Shown here in pieces: positions 14,892 through 19,844 of a stretch of 21,791 nucleotides of DNA. Each line of letters starts with the position of its first letter. Position 1 is the stretch's first letter. A model generated the notes under the pieces. That model was not told the origin of the DNA. It searched no databases and was given only the letters and a program-made list of their open reading frames with translations. Source of the DNA: a virus; the IMG/VR virus record IMGVR_UViG_3300032284_002390, positions 1 to 21,791 of that record. One strand, given 5' to 3'. Both the position numbers and the translations under genes were made by a program.

Positions 14892-15312
14892 TTCGCTTGT
14901 TTTTCCAGCCGTCTTTGTCCCCATTTCTACGGCTTTTTTCATCATGACAATAAGGGCACAATTCCTGCAGGTTTTCCACACTGTTATTACTCCAATCCCC
15001 ATCAACATGATCCATGTGAGTAATGATGCGGGCACCTTCTTTTTTAACCAGCTTCCAGTTGGTATAGCAGCTAAATCCCAGATTGACTCTACCATCATAA
15101 TTGCCACACATGTTTTTTCTTAAATAGGTTATGCCTGACTTGGGTTTAAACTTTCCCTGACTTACTCTCACACAATGAGTGCAGAAACTTCCCCAGCGAT
15201 TACCACCATTATAATTTACGGGCTTGCTACAGCCAGGATTAGCACAGCTGGGCTGAGCTCCTAGTTTAGCTTCTAGCTCGGCCTGGCGTAGGGGACTCCT
15301 CTGTGCCATCAT
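14887..15312 (-). CDS. HNH endonuclease with zinc-binding Cys pairs
   Basis: 141 residues from ATG 15312, or 140 from the adjacent ATG at 15309, which has better spacing from AAGGAG. The HNH core is THMDHVDGDWSNNSVENLQE followed by LCPYCHDEK: D101-H102, N110, N114 and the C119-x2-C122-H123 knuckle. Further Cys at 23, 28, 44 and 47 (CANPGC, CTHC) make an N-terminal zinc finger, as in free-standing phage homing endonucleases. It overlaps the upstream gene by 47 bases and ends at a repeat also found near 18929. Likely a mobile, selfish endonuclease or a host-DNA nicking enzyme. Confidence 0.8.
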   Translation of the reverse strand: MMAQRSPLRQAELEAKLGAQPSCANPGCSKPVNYNGGNRWGSFCTHCVRVSQGKFKPKSGITYLRKNMCGNYDGRVNLGFSCYTNWKLVKKEGARIITHMDHVDGDWSNNSVENLQELCPYCHDEKSRRNGDKDGWKNKRN

Positions 15313-15511
15313 CTTCTCCTTGAATGGTCTTCATGGCTACCTGAATCATTTCATTAATAATGTTATCTGCCTGAGTGTCCCGAATAACTATGCCCAGTCC
15401 TTCGAGCTTATCACAAAATACATCCATGGCATCGCAGGCACTGATTACTATGTTGGCTTCCAACTCTTTGGCCTTCTGTTCTTCATGCGCCCAGTCTAAT
15501 GGTAAATACAT
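15266..15511 (-). CDS. Small acidic phage protein, unknown
   Basis: 81 residues, beginning MYLPLDWAHEEQKAKELEAN, mostly helical and acidic with a polar C-terminus (GEDDGTEESPTPGRARS). AAGGAG lies 7 bases before the ATG, which supports the start. It overlaps the HNH start by 47 bases, so the last 15 codons are read in two frames. Its leader (15512-15622) contains hairpins that could control its expression. I do not recognise the family. Confidence 0.6.
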   Translation of the reverse strand: MYLPLDWAHEEQKAKELEANIVISACDAMDVFCDKLEGLGIVIRDTQADNIINEMIQVAMKTIQGEDDGTEESPTPGRARS

Positions 15512-15532
15512 AATCTACTCCTTGTAAGAAAC

Positions 15533-15610
15533 CTACTTGGGTCTATACAGATACTTCTATATACACCCAAGCAGGCTGCTTGGGGTCTGGGAAAAAGGAT
15601 AAACCCAGAC
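15533..15610 (-). promoter_or_regulatory. Leader with mutually exclusive hairpins
   Basis: Reading leftward: GTCTGGG (15610-15604) pairs with CCCAGAC (15591-15585). CCCAAGCAG (15584-15576) pairs with CTGCTTGGG (15574-15566). A second partner, CCCAAGTAG (15541-15533), can take CTGCTTGGG instead through nine pairs, one of them G-U. The last element lies just before the AAGGAG of the gene at 15266-15511. Competing stems of this type are typical of attenuators and translational switches; it may instead be a plain terminator region for the winged-helix gene. Confidence 0.45.
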
Positions 15611-15622
15611 AGTTGGTGCTGC

Positions 15623-15889
15623 TTAGTTACCAAATGCTTGTGAACCAAACATAGCGTATGCTTGGGCAACCATTTGACGGTTAGGCGTACCGAGACGGTA
15701 GAATGTTTTATTGTCTCTAGTGCGTGTATTTGCATACACAGCATAACCGTTACGTCTCAACTCACTGATTCTTGCTCGTACAGAAGCAACTGTTGTGTCA
15801 ACCAAACCAGCTAACTGACCTGCAGTATAGCCATGTTTTGATGGACCAGTTTTTTCAAGTACTGCTAAGATTCTCTCATGCTTAGTCAT
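15623..15889 (-). CDS. Winged-helix DNA-binding protein
   Basis: 88 residues from the ATG at 15889 (MTKHERILAVLEKTGPSKHG), which has AAGGAG five bases upstream; the frame is also open to an ATG at 15979 (118 residues), which has no ribosome site. The sequence AGQLAGLVDTTVASVRARIS then ELRRNGYAVYANTRTRDNKT fits a winged helix: recognition helix TVASVRARISELRR, then a wing with NGYAVY and FYRLG. Such small proteins act as phage transcriptional regulators. It is followed by the hairpin leader of the next gene, and a terminator-like hairpin lies inside the alternative N-terminal extension. Confidence 0.7.
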   Translation of the reverse strand: MTKHERILAVLEKTGPSKHGYTAGQLAGLVDTTVASVRARISELRRNGYAVYANTRTRDNKTFYRLGTPNRQMVAQAYAMFGSQAFGN

Positions 15890-15930
15890 AACGACTCCTT
15901 CAGATTTTGACCGCTTTACTGAAACCTTAA

Positions 15931-15954
15931 AAGGGACTGCGGTCTTAGTCCCTT
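15931..15954 (-). terminator. Terminator-like hairpin
   Basis: On the minus strand AAGGGACT and AGTCCCTT form a perfect 8-base stem with an 8-base loop, and the 3' arm runs into TTTT. It lies between the stop of the gene at 15979 and the AAGGAG/ATG at 15889. This supports 15889 as the true start of the winged-helix gene and suggests partial termination or attenuation before it. Confidence 0.5.
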
Positions 15955-15978
15955 CCGGCTTGAATAAGAATTCAAACA

Positions 15979-16308
15979 TTATGCCGTAGCCAATTCTGCG
16001 ATTTTAGTATCTACCGCAACTTTTGCTGGCTTGGCTGGCATTTTAAGACCAGTTGTTGTAACTACACCAACTGCCTTGCTTACTGTTGCCAAATAATCCT
16101 TATTAGATTTAATACCATCTACAGTTAAAAGATATTTTGCTGCATCTTCACGTGTCATGGCCTTAGGCAAATCTACTAAAAAGATCGCAGTGTTTTTAGC
16201 TGCTAACTGACGATTGTTGGTATCTGTTACTGACAATGTCGAATATCTCATCTTCCATTGACCCTTAACATTTTTACTAACACCTGCTACAATAAAGTTC
16301 TTGCTCAT
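15979..16308 (-). CDS. Small phage protein, unknown
   Basis: 109 residues starting MSKNFIVAGVSKNVKGQWKM, with AAGGAG 6 bases before the ATG. The N-terminal half is beta-rich (QWKMRYSTLSVTDTNNRQL) and the C-terminal third is Lys/Ala/Val-rich and probably extended (KMPAKPAKVAVDTKIAELAT). It starts shortly after the small membrane protein gene at 16319-16501, in the same transcript. No family or motif recognised. Confidence 0.6.
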   Translation of the reverse strand: MSKNFIVAGVSKNVKGQWKMRYSTLSVTDTNNRQLAAKNTAIFLVDLPKAMTREDAAKYLLTVDGIKSNKDYLATVSKAVGVVTTTGLKMPAKPAKVAVDTKIAELATA

Positions 16309-16318
16309 AAAATACTCC

Positions 16319-16501
16319 TTAATTTAAATAACCAAATAAGGTAGCCGCAATGACTACCACCAACGCAACAATGACCAACTTGACTATGTCTTTGGTATCG
16401 TTACGATTCCAACCACTGGAATTCTGTACAAACCCTTTGCTAGTAACTCGCACTTCGAACGGATACATGGCAGTAGGGTAAATTCGTTTATTTTTTTTCA
16501 T
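16319..16501 (-). CDS. Small single-span membrane protein
   Basis: 60 residues from the ATG at 16501 (MKKNKRIYPTAMYPFEVRVT). In-frame ATGs upstream at 16528 and 16513 overlap or precede the -10 box, so they would not be transcribed from this promoter. The C-terminal 22 residues (DIVKLVIVALVVVIAATLFG) are a clear membrane span, with a basic N-terminus likely cytoplasmic. GGAG lies 7 bases before the ATG, but it touches the -10 box, so the mRNA leader may be extremely short. Function unknown; such small phage membrane proteins may be holins, antiholins or superinfection-exclusion factors. Confidence 0.6.
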   Translation of the reverse strand: MKKNKRIYPTAMYPFEVRVTSKGFVQNSSGWNRNDTKDIVKLVIVALVVVIAATLFGYLN

Positions 16502-16511
16502 AATATTCTCC

Positions 16512-16540
16512 ATTATAAAGTAAATCATTCAAAAAGTCAA
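16512..16540 (-). promoter_or_regulatory. Early sigma70-type promoter P1
   Basis: TTGACT (16540-16535), 17-base spacer, TATAAT (16517-16512), reading leftward. It sits just after the stop of the gene at 16546 and ahead of 16319-16501. It shares GCTTGACtTTTTG and TATAATGG with the other four promoters of this region. Confidence 0.75.
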
Positions 16541-16545
16541 GCACT

Positions 16546-16752
16546 TTAGGCCCAGACATCTGATTCAAATCGTTGAGTAATCCATTCAAATGGATCACCA
16601 TCCCGAGCCTTGGCCGTGCCATAGGGCATTTCAGCTATGGTAAAAGCATAATACTCATAGAGGTCATCATACAACTCTTCGGTCAGATCTGCACCATTGA
16701 CAAATAAATCAACATCAACCTGATGCTTAGCAATAATTTCTTTTAATAACAT
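16546..16752 (-). CDS. Small acidic conserved phage protein
   Basis: 68 residues: MLLKEIIAKHQVDVDLFVNG, then an acidic, aromatic helix (DLYEYYAFTIAEMPYGTAKA) and ARDGDPFEWITQRFESDVWA. The MPYGTxKARxGDPxxWI pattern recurs in T4-like phages as an unnamed small protein (recalled). AAAGGA lies six bases before the ATG, and the start overlaps the upstream gene by 10 bases. Its net negative charge and small size are compatible with a host-takeover inhibitor, but nothing in the sequence shows this. Confidence 0.65.
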   Translation of the reverse strand: MLLKEIIAKHQVDVDLFVNGADLTEELYDDLYEYYAFTIAEMPYGTAKARDGDPFEWITQRFESDVWA

Positions 16753-16958
16753 AAATTTCCTTTTTCATAAACACTAAAAGCCACAGCCCAGCGCTTGGGG
16801 GTAAAACTTTTCAACGCATTGAGCCTAGGGCCTCTATAAACAATTCTAAAATACTTACCACCCAATCTTTTGCGCACCTCGGCTAGGTGCTGTATGGGAA
16901 TCCAATAATACACGCTGCAATCATTACGGGGACTGCGATACTGAGCTAGGTCAATCAT
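16743..16958 (-). CDS. Small conserved phage protein
   Basis: 71 residues, basic and aromatic: MIDLAQYRSPRNDCSVYYWI, IQHLAEVRKRLGGKYFRIVY, RGPRLN, then TPKRWAVAFSVYEKGNLCY. The alternation of KYFRIVYRGPR and a following beta strand suggests a small alpha-beta fold. It is part of a tightly packed leftward operon: ATGA overlap upstream and a 10-base overlap downstream. I recognise the YFRIVYRGPR pattern from T4-like phage small proteins but know no function. Confidence 0.6.
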   Translation of the reverse strand: MIDLAQYRSPRNDCSVYYWIPIQHLAEVRKRLGGKYFRIVYRGPRLNALKSFTPKRWAVAFSVYEKGNLCY

Positions 16959-17248
16959 ACAGTCTCCAATCTTCTATAATGATCCAAACATTCGTCTACA
17001 CGATCTTCTCCCTGCATGTAGAATACATAGTCACCTAGTTCCTGGCGATAGTATTCATCTACATATTCAAAGCCACCATAGTACTGAAGTCTACGGTCTG
17101 CATCACGATGCACTACTATGCCTTCATGACCATCGGTCCAGACTCTGCCAACCCTTTCGTCTAGACCTAGATCTGCACCCGTGACCTGAGTCAGGCCACC
17201 TACATAGATTTCAACTCTTTGATTGATTTCGTTAATTAAGCTTTGCAT
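16955..17248 (-). CDS. Small conserved phage protein
   Basis: 97 residues: MQSLINEINQRVEIYVGGLT, LGLDERVGRVWTDGHEGIVV, RRLQYYGGFEYVDEYYRQEL, then an acidic aromatic C-terminus. The RxLQYYGGFEYV pattern recurs in T4-like phages without a function that I know. It is coupled to its upstream gene by TAATG and to the next one by ATGA. Rich in Tyr, Asp and Glu and free of Cys; no catalytic motif seen. Confidence 0.6.
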   Translation of the reverse strand: MQSLINEINQRVEIYVGGLTQVTGADLGLDERVGRVWTDGHEGIVVHRDADRRLQYYGGFEYVDEYYRQELGDYVFYMQGEDRVDECLDHYRRLETV

Positions 17249-17493
17249 TATACAGCACCTCCATCAACAACCTTAAACTCATCACCAAATTTATTTTTGG
17301 TAAAATAAACACCGCCTGGATAACCGTGTTCAAGTCCTTCTTGAGCACAGACATTCATGGCCTGCTTTAGGCTGTCTGAACTAAAAACTAGATCCCAGGC
17401 TTTTTCTGGATTTCTAAGTTCGTCGTTCATGCAACGCATAACTCTGAATCTATACACTTGCTCAAACACTTCGGTTTCAAATAAATCTACCAT
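17248..17493 (-). CDS. Small phage protein, unknown
   Basis: 81 residues from the ATG at 17493 (MVDLFETEVFEQVYRFRVMR). AAAGGA lies before it, whereas the upstream in-frame ATG at 17520 has no ribosome site and sits only 6 bases from the -10 box. The rest (DLVFSSDSLKQAMNVCAQEG, GYPGGVYFTKNKFGDEFKVV) suggests a small alpha-beta fold. First gene of a five-gene operon (17493 to 16546) behind promoter P2. No family recognised. Confidence 0.6.
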   Translation of the reverse strand: MVDLFETEVFEQVYRFRVMRCMNDELRNPEKAWDLVFSSDSLKQAMNVCAQEGLEHGYPGGVYFTKNKFGDEFKVVDGGAV

Positions 17494-17526
17494 AATTTCG
17501 TTTCCTTTTTTATTTAACATACAACC

Positions 17527-17554
17527 ATTATAAAGGAACGATTCAAAATGTCAA
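17527..17554 (-). promoter_or_regulatory. Early sigma70-type promoter P2
   Basis: TTGACA (17554-17549), 16-base spacer, TATAAT (17532-17527): both hexamers are perfect consensus. It starts five bases after the stop of the gene at 17560 and drives the operon from 17493 leftward. Confidence 0.8.
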
Positions 17555-17559
17555 GCCTT

Positions 17560-17856
17560 TTAGATGTCAAAATCTGCCTCATTTTTAGGCATTAATCTGC
17601 CTGTTTTTAAGGCAACTTTCTCACTGTATTCCTGGCAGTCCACACACATCTGAACCCCCGGAACTGCAAGCCTGCGAGCCCGGGGTATTTTCTCCCCACA
17701 TTCTTCACAATGGCTTAGACCCGGCCCTACGCCTATCTTGTTTCTGATGGCAGCTATGGCATTCATGTTGTTGTGTATGGCATGCAACTGACCCATTTCG
17801 GCTTCTTCCAGATTTTCGTTCTGTATGCCGTCTACTTCTAGTTCTTTATTATACAA
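17560..17856 (-). CDS. DksA/TraR-type C4 zinc-finger protein
   Basis: 98 residues if started at TTG 17856, which has AAGGGG eight bases upstream and follows a stop in this frame directly; an internal ATG at 17796 would give 78 residues. C50-x2-C53 and C71-x2-C74 in LSHCEECGEKIPRARRLAVP and VQMCVDCQEY match the CxxCG...R.....P....CxxCQ finger of DksA/TraR proteins. Phage and plasmid TraR-like proteins bind RNA polymerase through the secondary channel and shift host promoter use. It overlaps the upstream 52-residue gene by 8 bases. A transcription-control role is likely from the family. Confidence 0.75.
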   Translation of the reverse strand: MYNKELEVDGIQNENLEEAEMGQLHAIHNNMNAIAAIRNKIGVGPGLSHCEECGEKIPRARRLAVPGVQMCVDCQEYSEKVALKTGRLMPKNEADFDI

Positions 17857-18007
17857 GTTTCATCCCCTTGAATTTTGCTCTGACGCCGGTCTGACGCGTA
17901 CGAGCATTTATCATTTTTACCCATTCTTTGGCAATGCTGCCCTTGGGAAAGTAATCAGCGAAGATCTTGCCTTCTTTATACACTTCAATTTTATAGGTCT
18001 TGGTCAT
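17849..18007 (-). CDS. Small basic phage protein (52 residues)
   Basis: I translated this short frame directly: it begins MTKTYKIEVYKEGKIFADYF and continues FPKGSIAKEWVKMINARTRQ, ending with KFKGMKLV. The ATG at 18007 overlaps the upstream stop (TAATG) and the stop overlaps the TTG start of the zinc-finger gene, so it fits the operon exactly. It is basic, with a beta-beta-alpha look. No family recognised; easily missed because of its length. Confidence 0.65.
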   Translation of the reverse strand: MTKTYKIEVYKEGKIFADYFPKGSIAKEWVKMINARTRQTGVRAKFKGMKLV

Positions 18008-18192
18008 TATACAATCTCCGTTTCAACTTCTTCAATATGAATACTATCACCAATTTCAAAAATGCCATTGGACACCATTTTAATCAATGCCTGTTTGATG
18101 TCTTCTTGCGTTGTACCTTCGGCATGAACACTGTCTAAATCACCGCCTATATTGCTTAAAGTCAACATTGCTACTGTTTTGAACTCTGCCAT
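18007..18192 (-). CDS. Small phage protein, unknown
   Basis: 61 residues: MAEFKTVAMLTLSNIGGDLD, EGTTQEDIKQALIKMVSNGI, EIGDSIHIEEVETEIV. AAAGGA lies 9 bases before the ATG. It looks like a small alpha-beta fold (strand, helix, two strands). First gene behind promoter P3, followed by the 52-residue gene through TAATG and then the zinc-finger gene. No family recognised. Confidence 0.6.
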   Translation of the reverse strand: MAEFKTVAMLTLSNIGGDLDSVHAEGTTQEDIKQALIKMVSNGIFEIGDSIHIEEVETEIV

Positions 18193-18224
18193 ATCAATTT
18201 TCCTTTTTTTAATTTACAAACACC

Positions 18225-18252
18225 ATTATATAGAAACGAACCAAAAAGTCAA
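18225..18252 (-). promoter_or_regulatory. Early sigma70-type promoter P3
   Basis: TTGACT (18252-18247), 16-base spacer, TATAAT (18230-18225). The -35 starts four bases after the stop of the gene at 18256. The spacer TTTTGGTTCG is shared with P4. Confidence 0.75.
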
Positions 18253-18255
18253 GCC

Positions 18256-18615
18256 TTATTTTGAAATATATCCAAAAGGCAGGCCTAACTTCCATTCAAA
18301 GTGTTCCACATCAAAATCATAGCCTGGAACCAAATCTTCGGCTATCATCATCCAGGCAATGGCCTGTTCACGAGTCTCGGCACCTACGGCCATGGTCTCT
18401 TTGATGCGCGCTTCAAAGTCTCTGATGGCTTCGCGTTCTTCTCTGAGTTCAGCTTCATGACGCGCATTCATTTCTTCTATGAGACCATCCCATTGCTTTT
18501 GCTTCTCAGCTGGGCTCAAACTCTCCCAGTATTCCATGTTGCCAAAGCTTGGGCGGCAACCACGAGCGTCTTTGTGGAGATCACTATAACAACTATCACT
18601 ATAAGTATATGCCAT
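18256..18615 (-). CDS. Conserved phage protein with acidic helices
   Basis: 119 residues from the ATG at 18615 (MAYTYSDSCYSDLHKDARGC), which has AAAGGA six bases upstream; the in-frame start at 18666 would lie upstream of promoter P4's -10 box. The YSDSCYSDLHKDARGxRP pattern is a family I recall from T4-like phages without a function. Then SLSPAEKQKQWDGLIEEMNA and a charged helix (REEREAIRDFEARIKE). The last 35 residues are acidic and aromatic. Single-gene transcript between P4 and P3. Confidence 0.65.
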   Translation of the reverse strand: MAYTYSDSCYSDLHKDARGCRPSFGNMEYWESLSPAEKQKQWDGLIEEMNARHEAELREEREAIRDFEARIKETMAVGAETREQAIAWMMIAEDLVPGYDFDVEHFEWKLGLPFGYISK

Positions 18616-18645
18616 TTGATTTCCTTTCTTAATTAACATAACGCC

Positions 18646-18674
18646 ATTATAAAGACTTCGAACCAAAATGTCAA
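18646..18674 (-). promoter_or_regulatory. Early sigma70-type promoter P4
   Basis: TTGACA (18674-18669), 17-base spacer, TATAAT (18651-18646): full consensus with optimal spacing, the strongest of the five. Drives 18256-18615. Confidence 0.85.
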
Positions 18675-18684
18675 GCCTGCTAAC

Positions 18685-18843
18685 CTATTGAAAATCAAAG
18701 GATAATTGGTAACCCATTGATTTATAAGCATCTTTATTTTCTGCCTGTTTTTTAGACAGTAACCATTCCTGGAACTCTAGTTCCTGCTGATGCTGTTCGG
18801 CCCCCTGACGGTAGTCGTCGTCCTGCTGTATTTCGTCTGCCAT
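18685..18843 (-). CDS. Small acidic phage protein (52 residues)
   Basis: I translated this short frame directly: MADEIQQDDDYRQGAEQHQQ then ELEFQEWLLSKKQAENKDAY and KSMGYQLSFDFQ. AAGGAG lies five bases before the ATG and a consensus-like promoter (P5) is 27 bases upstream, so it has its own expression signals. It is Gln/Asp/Glu-rich and probably helical. Small acidic early phage proteins are often inhibitors of host enzymes, but nothing here identifies a target. Confidence 0.65.
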   Translation of the reverse strand: MADEIQQDDDYRQGAEQHQQELEFQEWLLSKKQAENKDAYKSMGYQLSFDFQ

Positions 18844-18869
18844 GATATCTCCTTAAATTTACAAACATC

Positions 18870-18898
18870 AGTATAAAGGAACAGACCAATACTGTCAA
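18870..18898 (-). promoter_or_regulatory. Early sigma70-type promoter P5
   Basis: TTGACA (18898-18893), 17-base spacer, TATACT (18875-18870). Drives the 52-residue gene at 18685-18843. Confidence 0.75.
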
Positions 18899-18910
18899 GC
18901 TTTTTTAAAC

Positions 18911-18933
18911 TACTTGAAAATCAATGAGTTAGT
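18911..18933. repeat. 23-base direct repeat, copy 2
   Basis: Core CTTGAAAATCAATGAGTTAG with TA before and T after; one mismatch to 14869-14891. It spans the stop codon of the membrane protein gene at 18929. A shorter relative (TTGAAAATCAA) occurs near 18688 at the end of another small gene. Confidence 0.6.
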
Positions 18934-19147
18934 CGGAACCGACTTTGCGAATAACCTCGGACATGCTTTGCTTAGGCGCAGAGCCTGGGCTAATGGCCTC
19001 GGTCTTGGGATCAATGTGAATGATGCGTTGTTTTCTAAGTTCGTGTAGTGTGACATAGGTGCCGTCACCTACGCCGGTTTGCCAGCCTATGGTATAGCAG
19101 AGCCAGCAGAGTAGTGCCCAGAGCAGGTAAATTATGGTGGTGATCAT
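18929..19147 (-). CDS. Small N-terminally anchored membrane protein
   Basis: 72 residues from the ATG at 19147, preceded by AGGAG and overlapping the upstream stop as ATGA; an in-frame start at 19183 would overlap that gene by 40 bases. MITTIIYLLWALLCWLCYTI is one hydrophobic span, and the rest is soluble (TYVTLHELRKQRIIHIDPKT). AGTCGGAACCGACT at 18931-18944, inside the last codons, is a perfect palindrome. Function unknown; a holin-like or membrane-stress role is only a possibility. Confidence 0.6.
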   Translation of the reverse strand: MITTIIYLLWALLCWLCYTIGWQTGVGDGTYVTLHELRKQRIIHIDPKTEAISPGSAPKQSMSEVIRKVGSD

Positions 19148-19815
19148 CTTTTCTTCTCCTGAACAGTTACATAAGGTAACCATCCGTGTATTTTTCTAAT
19201 TAGACGTTCTTGTATGATGCTCCAGCGCGTACCAGCAAAGGTTTTTAAATAGTATCGATAGCTGTACAACAATCTATAATTGCCGATATTTTTTAATACC
19301 TCATAGGGATCCAGTTTAGGATAATGATAGCGAATCTCCATGGCTATGTCATGCCCAAAGGTATCTATCTCGTCAAACATGCTTAAATATTCTATCTGAC
19401 TTTTGGCCGCTCCTGTCTTGCGGTGATTTATGGGCTGATAAAGGTCATGAGTATATTTGTCTGGGTCACGACGAGCATTCTGGGACTTGTGTATGAGTTC
19501 ATGCTGCACGGTCTGACTTAAAAAGAATAGTGTTCGACGTACTCGGGCCTCGGGATGATCCCAGTCATAGTAAGGACTTTCTGTGCTAAACTCTATGATG
19601 ACTTCTACGGGCTGCTGACGACGGTTCCAATAATAGAACCCCTTGATCCATTTTCTATTGGGTTTGAGTCTGGGATTCTTTTCCCAACAAACAATAACTC
19701 CAAAAGGTTTAAGTACTTGCTGTAGTTGCTCAATTATAGTCGATTTACGCATGCGACCCTTCCACTTGTCGGCCAGCGTCAGTAATCTTCGATCTATTTT
19801 TTCAGCAAGATACAC
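19144..19815 (-). CDS. Predicted HExxH metalloprotein (zincin-like)
   Basis: 223 residues with a GTG start at 19815 preceded by AAAGGGGG. QHELIHKSQ gives H105-E106-x-x-H109, the zinc-binding helix of metallopeptidases, and a later conserved segment, YLSMFDEIDTFGHDIAMEI (144-162), offers acidic or His residues (E149, D151, H155) as a third ligand. I recall HELIH plus DEIDxxxxDIA together in unnamed phage proteins. The rest is basic and aromatic. It lies 29 bases downstream of the helicase gene, with a CATAAATA octamer between. Peptidase activity is predicted from the motif only. Confidence 0.6.
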   Translation of the reverse strand: MYLAEKIDRRLLTLADKWKGRMRKSTIIEQLQQVLKPFGVIVCWEKNPRLKPNRKWIKGFYYWNRRQQPVEVIIEFSTESPYYDWDHPEARVRRTLFFLSQTVQHELIHKSQNARRDPDKYTHDLYQPINHRKTGAAKSQIEYLSMFDEIDTFGHDIAMEIRYHYPKLDPYEVLKNIGNYRLLYSYRYYLKTFAGTRWSIIQERLIRKIHGWLPYVTVQEKKR

Positions 19816-19831
19816 ATTACCCCCTTTACAT

Positions 19832-19839
19832 TATTTATG
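19832..19839 (-). promoter_or_regulatory. Weak late-promoter-like octamer CATAAATA
   Basis: One mismatch to TATAAATA, in the short gap between the helicase stop and the GTG of the HExxH gene. The predicted RNA would start close to the ribosome site, so use is uncertain. Confidence 0.3.
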
Positions 19840-19844
19840 GATTC

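Noticed and set aside
14847-15107. Minus-strand open frame overlapping the HNH gene
   Set aside because: No ribosome site; the HNH frame has all catalytic and zinc residues.
15496-15744. Minus-strand open frame across the hairpin leader
   Set aside because: No ribosome site, composition unlike the neighbours, and it overlaps both the winged-helix gene and the structured leader.
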